A stretch of DNA of 64,000 bases from Cliona cf. orientalis (lineage: Eukaryota; Porifera; Demospongiae; Clionaida; Clionaidae), in the NCBI GenBank assembly GCA_963930775.1, contig OZ005705.1, positions 1,612,001-1,676,000 of the forward strand, read 5' to 3'. Numbering within the stretch: position 1 is the first letter of the stretch; each line of letters opens with the position of its first letter. A program made the position numbers and the translations under genes. The notes below the pieces were generated by a model, which saw only the letters and a list, made by a program, of their open reading frames with translations, ran no database searches and was not told where the DNA came from. Positions 55,071 to 62,569 of the stretch are shown piece after piece.

Positions 55071-57242
55071 TCAAATAACCATTACATGATTAGTTCCAAA
55101 ACCAACAGGGTCATACCTATGAGGAGGTTGCCTAGCTCTGGTAGGATAACGACGTGGAAGGGTGGATGACTGTTCAGTGTCAGTGTCAGGTGGACTAGTC
55201 TCCTCAGTTGGAGTTTCAGGATTTTCTGGAGTACCTGCTCTTGGTTCCTCGGGTAAACTGCTGTCAGCTGGATCTTCCATAGTAGGATCAGTGCCAGGAC
55301 TACTGACTTCTGAAGCAGTCTCAAAGGTGTCTGTATCAACCTCTGAGTTAGAATTCTCAGTTTCTTGAGTTACTCGAGGAGCAGGTGACAACCAGTCTTT
55401 GATTTGATCGGCATGTCTTTTCCACCTTTGACCACGGTCAGTTTCGACCAGATAAGTGACTGGACCAATAACTTCCATGACAGTAGCTGGTATCCAGTTT
55501 GGACCTTCACGATGATTTCGAACCATGACTCTGTCTCCATCAATCCATGCTCTAGAACGAGATCTTCTGTCGTGTGCCGACTTCTGTTGAGATTGCTTGT
55601 CCAGCACAGACTTCTCACAACTCGGTTGCAGCAGGCTTAGTCGAGTCCTGAGGTCTCTCTGACAGAGGAGTTTGCAAGGAGGTACTCCTGTAGTTGCATG
55701 TGCAGTGGATCGGTAGGTAAGGAGATATGAAGATAGTCTCTGGCATAAAGATCGACCATCGTTAGCAGATGCTTTCAAGCTCTGTTTCAGTGACTGAACA
55801 AACCTTTCGGCTAACCCATTCGAAGCTGGGTGATATGGTGCACTCTTAACATGTTTGATTCCATTGCGTTTGGTGAATTCGTCAAACTCTTCTGCGATAA
55901 ATTGTGGACCATTGTCCGTTACAATCTGTTCTGGTATACCGTGTACTGAAAACCATTCACGCAGAACATTCAACGTCTTGGAAACTGTGGTAGTAGTCAT
56001 TACTCTTACTTCAGGCCACTTAGAGTAAGCATCAACACATACTAGGAACATCACTCCTTGGAAAGGACCGGCAAAGTCTAAGTGTACTCTCTGCCACGGC
56101 TTAGAGGGCCATATCCAGGGATGTAGTGGTGCCGCTGGAGGTGCTCCTTTCACAGCTTGGCACGACTGACAAGATTTCGCTAACTGCTCCAAGTCCTTGT
56201 CAAGCCCTGGCCACCACATGTAACTGCGAGCAACAGACTTCATACGTGTCACTCCTGGATGGTCCTTGTGGAGCTCTTCCATGAGCTGATCTCTCAATCT
56301 GTGGGGGATGATGACTCGAATTCCCCAGAGTAGACACCCCTCCTCCACCGTTAACTCGTTTCGTCTGTCGGAGAAGGGACGCAAGTACTGTGGTACTTGA
56401 TGTGGCCAACTTCCTTTTGTATAGCGGTACACTTTGCTTAGGATTCGATCAGAGTGAGTTGCGGCTCGTAGCTGACGTACTGTGACAGGCAGTGCTTCCA
56501 TCTGCGAGATGTTAAAAATCTTGGAGTCATTGTTAGTCTCTTCAGGGGGAACATCACTTAGTGGCAGGCGCGACAAACCATCAGCATTGCCATGGTCTCC
56601 TGTAGGACGAAATTCAATCTCATAATGATATGCAGACAGAATCCAAGACCACCTTTGTAGTCTGGCAGCAGCGAGCGGCGGAATGCCCTTTTTCGGACCG
56701 AGGATAGCGGTAAGGGGCTTGTGGTCAGTAACTATAGTGAATGACCGACCGTAGAGGTACGAATGAAAACGCTTCACTCCGAAAATCAACGATAACGCCT
56801 CTTTTTCAACTTGAGCATAATTCTTTTCACTACTCGTGAGTGTACGTGAGGCAAAAGCCACTGGACGTTCTGTGCCGTCGGGTAGCACATGTGCGATTAC
56901 TGCTCCGATTCCGTACGCAGAAGCATCTCCAGCCATGAGGATGGGCAAATCTGGATTGTAGTGCATGAGGACATCTGAAGAGGTGAGTGTCTGTTTGGCG
57001 AGTTCAAAGCTCTTTTGACACTTTTCAGCCCATTTCCATTTGGCATCTTTTCGAAGGAGATCATTCAAGGGAGCTAGGATAGTTGCGGCATTCGGAATGA
57101 ACTTTCCATAATAATTAATCAGACCCAGGAATGAACGTAACTCCTGGATATTCTTGGGAGCTGGAGCATCCATTATGGCTTTCAACTTCTCCTTTGTAGG
57201 GTGGAGTCCCTCTGCATCAATACGATGACCTAGAAAAATCAC
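55071..57242 (-). CDS. retrotransposon pol, 3' part (end of RT, RNase H, integrase)
   Basis: 723 open codons. It begins at the last conserved RT block (FLGHRIDAEGLHPTKEK), then the connection, RNase H with AGDASAYGIGAV and TDHKPLTAI, the HHCC zinc-binding integrase N-terminus (HKDHPGVTRMK ... CQSCQ), the DDE core (HLDFAGPF; IVTDNGPQF; ASNGLAERF) and a C-terminal SH3-like/GPY region (PVTYLVETDRGQRWKRHADQ). The Ser/Pro/Thr-rich tail ends in RYPTRARQPPHRYDP. Its first 26 bases overlap the upstream frame. Confidence 0.92.
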   Translation of the reverse strand: MIFLGHRIDAEGLHPTKEKLKAIMDAPAPKNIQELRSFLGLINYYGKFIPNAATILAPLNDLLRKDAKWKWAEKCQKSFELAKQTLTSSDVLMHYNPDLPILMAGDASAYGIGAVIAHVLPDGTERPVAFASRTLTSSEKNYAQVEKEALSLIFGVKRFHSYLYGRSFTIVTDHKPLTAILGPKKGIPPLAAARLQRWSWILSAYHYEIEFRPTGDHGNADGLSRLPLSDVPPEETNNDSKIFNISQMEALPVTVRQLRAATHSDRILSKVYRYTKGSWPHQVPQYLRPFSDRRNELTVEEGCLLWGIRVIIPHRLRDQLMEELHKDHPGVTRMKSVARSYMWWPGLDKDLEQLAKSCQSCQAVKGAPPAAPLHPWIWPSKPWQRVHLDFAGPFQGVMFLVCVDAYSKWPEVRVMTTTTVSKTLNVLREWFSVHGIPEQIVTDNGPQFIAEEFDEFTKRNGIKHVKSAPYHPASNGLAERFVQSLKQSLKASANDGRSLCQRLSSYLLTYRSTAHATTGVPPCKLLCQRDLRTRLSLLQPSCEKSVLDKQSQQKSAHDRRSRSRAWIDGDRVMVRNHREGPNWIPATVMEVIGPVTYLVETDRGQRWKRHADQIKDWLSPAPRVTQETENSNSEVDTDTFETASEVSSPGTDPTMEDPADSSLPEEPRAGTPENPETPTEETSPPDTDTEQSSTLPRRYPTRARQPPHRYDPVGFGTNHVMVI

Positions 57243-59085
57243 TCGACTGAAGGAAACGACATTTCGACTTCTTTACGTGAATGCCATGTCGTAGGAGGCG
57301 CTGCAAGACTTCCTCCAAACGCTCCAAGTGCTCTTCTGTGGACTTGCCGGTGATAATGATGTCGTCAATATAGCAAGCTACTCCCTCAACTCCCTGAAGT
57401 ATCGTATCCATGATCCGTTGGAAAACTGCAGGGGCCGATGCAATCCCGAAGGGGAGCCTAGTATACTGGTATAGGCCCTTGTGCGTATTTATCGCCACGA
57501 ATTTCCGGGACTCTTCATCCATGATGAGCTGATTATACGCATGACTCAAATCGAGGGTAGTGAATTGCTTGCCTCCGGCAAGGGTAGCGAATATGTCGTC
57601 TGGCTTGGGCAGGGGGTATTGATCGACATCCAGCACAGGGTTTACGGTCACCTTGTAGTCACCGCACAGGCGTAGCTGGCCATCAGGTTTGGGCACAGTG
57701 ACAACAGGTGCTGCCCACTCACTGTAGTTGGTTTTCTCTAACACACCATCTCGTTCCAATCGATCTAGTTCACTCTCAACACGTTCCTTCAATGCCAGGG
57801 GGACCGATCGAGGCTTGAAAAACTTCGGTGAGGCTCCAGGTGTGACACTGAGCTTGGCGGTGAAGGGTGTTATAGTGCCCAGCGTCTCACTGAAAACTTC
57901 CTGGTACTGCTCTTGAAGTGCAGCAACTCGACTCGTTACACTAGCGGTTGTGGCGGACACTTTCCCAATCTTTCTCCAGTCCAATCTCACAACTCTCAGC
58001 CAGTCACGACCCATTAGACACGGACCGGACCCAGATACAACGAGGAGCTTCAAGCTCTTGTGATGCTGCTGACCGTACTTAACGTCCACAGTCATGGTGC
58101 CTTTCACGGGGATCTGCTCGCCAGTGTAGGTCTTGAGGATGACGCCAGTAGGTTGCAGCGTGGAGTGGGTGAGAAGTGAGGCTACAGCTGACTCTGGAGC
58201 CAGGGAGACAGCTGCTCCAGTATCCACCTCCATGGTGAGGGGTTGCCCATTGACCTCCAGCTCTGCCTTGTAGGGAGGGGACGACTTGTTATGGACCACG
58301 AACAGAGATTCTTCTTGACTGTCTGAGGTCTGATCAGGCTCTGTAGAAGACACCCACTTTGTTTTCTTAGCTTGCCCTTTGGGGTGTTTCCCTGGTTGCT
58401 TTGATCTGCACACTGGTGCGATATGCCCTATCTTTCCACACTTGTGGCATGTAGCAGACCTAAATTTACAATCTTTCTGATCATGGTTTCCTCGCCCACA
58501 CCGACCACAGGGTTTGGCAGGTGCGTCAACAGCCAGCACGGGTGCAGCACGGCTTCCCTTGAACTCCTTAGCCTGCTTGGCGGCAGCTTCCATTCCTTGT
58601 GAAATTTCCACAGCTTTATCCAACGTCAGGTTGGCCTTTGTTAGCAAAACTTTCTGAATATTATCGCTCTGCATACCACACACTAGTTTATCACGCAAAG
58701 CTTCAGTGAGGAAGGTAGCAAATTTGCATCTGCTTGCCAAGCGTCGCAGGGAAGCGAGGTAGTCAGCGATCGATTCGCCAGTCTTCTGATCACGTCGATA
58801 AAAGTGAAAACGCTCCGCTATTATGATGGGCTCCGGGTCATAGTGCTTCTTCATCAATTCGACCAGTTCATCGTAGGATTTGTCCTTCGGAAGTTCAGGA
58901 GAAACGAGCCCACGAAGAAGCGTGTAATGCGTGGAACCAAGGACAGTCAGCAACGTTGGAACCACTTTGTCCGTCTCGATGGAGTTCGCTGATATGAACA
59001 TCTGGAATCGCTCCAGGTAAGCTGTGACTGTTTCTTTGTCAGGATAAAATTCCTGCATACGACCAATGGTCCGAGTAGCAGCCAT
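57217..59085 (-). CDS. retrotransposon gag-protease-RT (5' part)
   Basis: 622 open codons in one frame. Residues about 1-185 are a Ty3/Gypsy gag capsid-like region (RFHFYRRDQKTGESIADYL). Two CX2CX4HX4C zinc knuckles lie at about 193-206 and 213-226. The aspartic protease has DTGA at 288-291. RT follows with QLRLCGDYKVTVNP, FTTLDLSHAYNQ and the catalytic YIDD at 572-575. The frame stops about 50 residues after YIDD, before the end of RT, because of a one-base-class frameshift in or beside a T run near 57,235; the next frame carries the rest. Whether the shift is a mutation, an assembly error or programmed frameshifting cannot be told by eye. Confidence 0.92.
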   Translation of the reverse strand: MAATRTIGRMQEFYPDKETVTAYLERFQMFISANSIETDKVVPTLLTVLGSTHYTLLRGLVSPELPKDKSYDELVELMKKHYDPEPIIIAERFHFYRRDQKTGESIADYLASLRRLASRCKFATFLTEALRDKLVCGMQSDNIQKVLLTKANLTLDKAVEISQGMEAAAKQAKEFKGSRAAPVLAVDAPAKPCGRCGRGNHDQKDCKFRSATCHKCGKIGHIAPVCRSKQPGKHPKGQAKKTKWVSSTEPDQTSDSQEESLFVVHNKSSPPYKAELEVNGQPLTMEVDTGAAVSLAPESAVASLLTHSTLQPTGVILKTYTGEQIPVKGTMTVDVKYGQQHHKSLKLLVVSGSGPCLMGRDWLRVVRLDWRKIGKVSATTASVTSRVAALQEQYQEVFSETLGTITPFTAKLSVTPGASPKFFKPRSVPLALKERVESELDRLERDGVLEKTNYSEWAAPVVTVPKPDGQLRLCGDYKVTVNPVLDVDQYPLPKPDDIFATLAGGKQFTTLDLSHAYNQLIMDEESRKFVAINTHKGLYQYTRLPFGIASAPAVFQRIMDTILQGVEGVACYIDDIIITGKSTEEHLERLEEVLQRLLRHGIHVKKSKCRFLQSSDFSRSSY

Positions 59086-59104
59086 GATTAGGGACTCGCA
59101 CTGA

Positions 59105-59121
59105 TCCCGTCCTCGTCGCCA
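59105..59121 (-). other. putative tRNA primer-binding site
   Basis: TGGCGACGAGGACGGGA on the element's sense strand, two bases inside the 5' LTR. The TGG start is what a tRNA 3' CCA would pair with; I have not identified the tRNA. Confidence 0.6.
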
Positions 59122-59123
59122 GT

Positions 59124-59381
59124 TGTGGTGTCGTTACCACAAAGAGGCTGCTAACTAGCTAGCTACCTAATGTACCCACAAGTGGTGAGCCTACCTAGCC
59201 TAGCTAGTACTCAGTCACAGAGAGAGGGGGAGAATAACTTTTTATTAAAACAGAGACATGGACATACAATGAGGACTGACAACTGACAGAACTGAACCAA
59301 ACAGGAAATACAAGAGATTAAATACTAACACAAATTAGGGGGTGTGTGTGTCAACCACACATCCTGTGTAACTCTACCACA
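59124..59381. repeat. 5' LTR
   Basis: 258 bases, appears identical to the LTR at 54,674-54,931; upstream of gag on the minus strand. Confidence 0.93.
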
Positions 59382-59386
59382 GCTTT
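59382..59386. repeat. target-site duplication (right), GCTTT
   Basis: Matches 54,669-54,673. Confidence 0.92.
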
Positions 59387-60845
59387 CACAAAAATGGAAG
59401 TCTCTCAATGATATAATATTATAATGATGAAGGGTATGTAGGCCGAATATTGGGAAGATAAAGTACGATGCAGGCATCTCTAACATAAACACCGGTCCAA
59501 TAGCAAATAAAAAGGTTAGGATTCTCAGGAATGTTTTCACATTTTCTACCTTCTCTGTTGGGAATGGTCCACCAAATCGCTCCTTAGCAAAGTCAAGCCT
59601 GGAAGGAATATACTTGTCACAAAAGGTGAAGGCACTTCGTCGAAGAGGGTAGTTGTGCTTCCTTGCAAAATTTATTACCTTGCAAACAGTCTTATAGGGA
59701 TTGTGACGCCCAGTGTTTGTACTAAACCAGTGATACTTACAGCAGCTAACCAGGAGCAAAATGAACAAAAATTAATTATAAGCAGGCTAAAAATGGTAGT
59801 GGAAACAAATATGGTAATCTGCCTGCCTGGCGGGGAAATTTTCCAGTCATTAGCTACACCCGTTCATCAAAATCAAGACTGCTACCACTACTGCTCCAAG
59901 ATGGAATGACCATGTGGCATAGTGAATATAAAGACTTAGATAGTGGCTTGGTGCCTCAAATAGCTGATCCAATCCAAGTTGGATGAAGTTTGCCTGATAT
60001 CCTGTCAATCCAATGACAAAGAGGAGCAATGATATGAGGTATAACAGTATCACTAAAACACCAGGAAAACTATTAACAAGTGAAGACAAACCTTCGTGCC
60101 TTAGCAGGTTGTGATGGGGTGGATACAAGATAATAATCAACTCCGTAATGCATAATACAATCATATTGCAGAATAGAAGGCCCAAGCTAACAGTGACTGT
60201 CCTCAGTCGTCCACAGTAGACATCAGCAATGAATCCACTTAAAGGGTAGAACATCATGATGATAGCCAGTGTGGCATATGTTATTGAATCAAAAATTGAT
60301 ATGCTGACTCCTGGCTGTATATTGGCATAATTATAAGTCATTGCCACTGCAGTGACTAAGAGAAGATTGTATATGACACCAACAGTAGCAGTCCAGATGA
60401 TGATGAGAATGGCTGCCTTGGATGGCACACACAGCAACTTGCAAAGACGCATCATTCTGTGGTTTAGCTTGTGTTGTTATTCTATGACTAGTATTGTATC
60501 TGTACTGGTGCCATGTGTATGGACGTGGGTCCTGATGTGTAGACCTGTACAGTAGCTACTATCATTCAATCTGTAGTTATTGGTCTGAGAGTTATATAAT
60601 TATGCTTATGTAAGCATACAGCCAAACAGAAAGTGTCTATAGCTATAGTATTAGCAGCTGTATTAGTTGTGTGCGTCAGTGAAGTCGGTGTACACCTTGT
60701 ACCAGTACAACCCGGGGGGGGGGGGGGGGGGGGGGGGGATGGGGGATTATTGATTGTTTACATATTATTTGCCAAGTTTCTTTGAGTCACTGTGTGTGTT
60801 AGCTTTCAGAAATGGTTTAATGGTTTAAGTGGAGAATATTGCCAC

Positions 60846-60908
60846 TGACTTATTCTCCTCTGACGATGAGCTAAAGACAAACAGTGACAAGTTCTCTGCA
60901 GAAATCGG
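60846..60908 (+). pseudogene. relic of the 3' end of PAXBP1 exon 3
   Basis: CTCTGACGATGAGCTAAAGA then CAAACAGTGACAAGTTCTCT and a retained GTAAGC donor. It matches the end of PAXBP1 exon 3 (46,447-46,501) apart from a 3-base deletion and single substitutions. It has no partner exons, so it is a duplication footprint rather than a gene. Confidence 0.88.
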
Positions 60909-61847
60909 TAAGCATTGTACTAGCTAACTGCTTACACTCCTTTACTAGACCCTTTTTGCATGTGTGTAGGGAGTAGGTAAAGGTCATCAGATAAAACCGG
61001 GAATGGCTGCAAAAGTGGGCCTGGCCAGTTTACACTGATTATTGTTGACGATAACTGGCAGGTATTGTACGCACTTCAGTTTATTGAATACTGAAAGTTA
61101 ATTTGCCAGAAAAGGGGCTGTTTGGCAAATACACAACTATAATGTTATGATAACGGCTCATACTTCGTATTGGGACAAACATTTCAATTTAGCTAATAGA
61201 AGGTGGAGCTAGTCAAATGTGTTCTCGCTCTAATACTTTCCCATTTTGATCTCAGTCTTATCGTTAATCAATCTTGACGTATACCCCTGGCTTCTTGGTT
61301 TTCTTGGCCTTAGCTCAGCTCATTGTATGCGGTTCATTGGCCTTGGGGAAAGAGGCAATCATAGCTCATATGATGGGGTCCTATAGGATCAAGCAGGTCT
61401 CAAGGTACAACTTGGAGGTACGACCATAGTGGCATGAGATTGAGAAGAAGAAGCTGTAAACACTATAGCTATGTGCAAGTTTTGCTTCTTTGCAACACAC
61501 AACAATATACTGTCAGTATAATTAGTTGCTAAGACATGCAGAACTACATGACATTGTAAAAACGCCCACATATTTTCCAAACAACTCAGCGCACTTGTGG
61601 GTGGCGACAAGTGAGTGCACAAACATATCATGATAGTTCAAGTTTAGCCTAACATATTTAATGACTGCCTTCATATTAGCTAGCTAATTCATTCATGCAT
61701 ATCTGTGTGTTGACCCCTCCATCTGTATTATATGCTGATAGCAGCCAAATTGTACTATAGAATGCAAAGATCTTTCATCTCATCTATATAATATTATAAT
61801 AAGCCAGATGGAAGAGAAGAAAATTAGCCTAGGATTGCTGCCAGGAA

Positions 61848-61916
61848 TCGAACCCATGGACTCCTGCTTTAGCTGTAGGGCCTCTGACCACTGAGCTGTT
61901 GCTTCCACAGCCAGGT
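61848..61916 (-). repeat. tRNA-like / SINE-head-like sequence
   Basis: On the minus strand it has an A-box-like CAGCTCAGTGG and a B-box-like GGGTTCGATTCCTGG about 35 bases apart, the spacing of RNA polymerase III tRNA promoters. The acceptor stem does not pair and the anticodon arm is imperfect, so it is a decayed tRNA or a tRNA-derived SINE, not a working tRNA gene. Confidence 0.5.
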
Positions 61917-62293
61917 GAATATTCAAAACTCTCCAGGTTTAAGATGATAGATCTTATAGTACCCAATTTGAAACTGCATGGTTGTTAAGGTTTGGAATAG
62001 CTATGTATGTTGAGACTGAGTGAAACAGAACATGATTAACTGCTCCATTTCTGCATACACATGCAAATTTTAATCAGTGATGCAACAGAATGCTAAATTT
62101 TATGCTTTATGAAATGTGTGGTGTGAAGGAAATCTTATTGAGAGTCATCAACTTAATTATAGGGGCTATAGAGGTGGGTCCACATGCCCTCCAATTACAG
62201 AATCATGATCAAGGTTAATTCAAAGGTTTAGCACCTTACCAGGGTTTTATCCAGATGGAGGGGACCTCCCTTAATTTAAATACCCTAGCTTTT

Positions 62294-62467
62294 CCCCTAA
62301 ACATTAAATCACAGCAATACACAAATTAAATCAGTACCAATTTAGCATTTAGCTAAATATTCTGATAAATGTTTACGTATCACCCCTAAACATTAAATCA
62401 CAGCAATACACAAATTAAATCAGTACCAATTTAGCATTTAAATATTCTGATAAATGTTTACGTATCA
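62294..62467. repeat. tandem duplication of about 87 bases
   Basis: Two adjacent near-identical copies starting CCCCTAAACATTAAATCACA, in the 3' flank of transporter copy 3 only; copies 1 and 2 have a single version. Confidence 0.85.
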
Positions 62468-62569
62468 AAGATATAAAGCTATAAATCCTATATCATTGAT
62501 ATTACTTTCACTTAGAATATTTACATGCATTAACACACTCAATTCTAGTCCTGTAAATGGAAATAGTGA

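Larger units (their letters stand above)
54674..59381 (-). mobile_element. Ty3/Gypsy (Metaviridae) LTR retrotransposon, structurally complete
   Basis: 4,708 bases inserted in transporter copy 2, coding strand minus. LTRs of 258 bases at 54,674-54,931 and 59,124-59,381 appear identical by eye and begin/end TGTGGT...ACCACA. TSD is GCTTT. A primer-binding-site-like TGGCGACGAGGACGGGA follows the 5' LTR (about 59,105-59,121) after two bases, and a polypurine tract AAGGAGGGAGGAA precedes the 3' LTR (54,932-54,944). Gag-protease-RT-RNase H-integrase order (integrase last) marks Ty3/Gypsy. There is no envelope frame. The two coding frames are separated by a frameshift in reverse transcriptase. Identical LTRs indicate a recent insertion. 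Confidence 0.95.
53925..60455 (-). pseudogene. POT/PTR-like transporter copy 2, disrupted by a retrotransposon
   Basis: The N-terminal part (59,850-60,455, MMRLCKLLCVPSKAAILIII) and a middle part (59,387-59,768) lie right of the insertion; the C-terminal part (53,925-54,668) lies left, ending FSQHDVEEIYDRYITQ. All align closely to copy 1. The gene is broken twice: by the LTR element at 54,674-59,381, and by an indel near 59,770-59,850 where the frame shifts and stops follow NGCS. Since the indel is independent of the insertion, the gene may have been dead or dispensable already. Confidence 0.88.
60456..62569. other. duplicated PAXBP1 intron/exon material and spacer
   Basis: 60,456-60,600 matches the 5' flank of transporter copy 1. 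60,715-60,850 matches PAXBP1 intron 3 around 49,411-49,530 but with a poly-G expansion (60,714-60,739). 60,851-61,190 matches PAXBP1 exon 3/intron 3 from 46,443. A tRNA-like segment lies at about 61,848-61,916, and 62,050-62,569 matches the transporter 3' flank. No intact gene. Confidence 0.7.

Noticed and set aside
54674-59381. Endogenous retrovirus with envelope
   Set aside because: No envelope-like open frame between integrase and the 3' LTR; integrase-last gag-pol order fits a plain Ty3/Gypsy retrotransposon.
61848-61916. Functional tRNA gene
   Set aside because: Acceptor stem unpaired and anticodon loop irregular; annotated as tRNA-like repeat instead.
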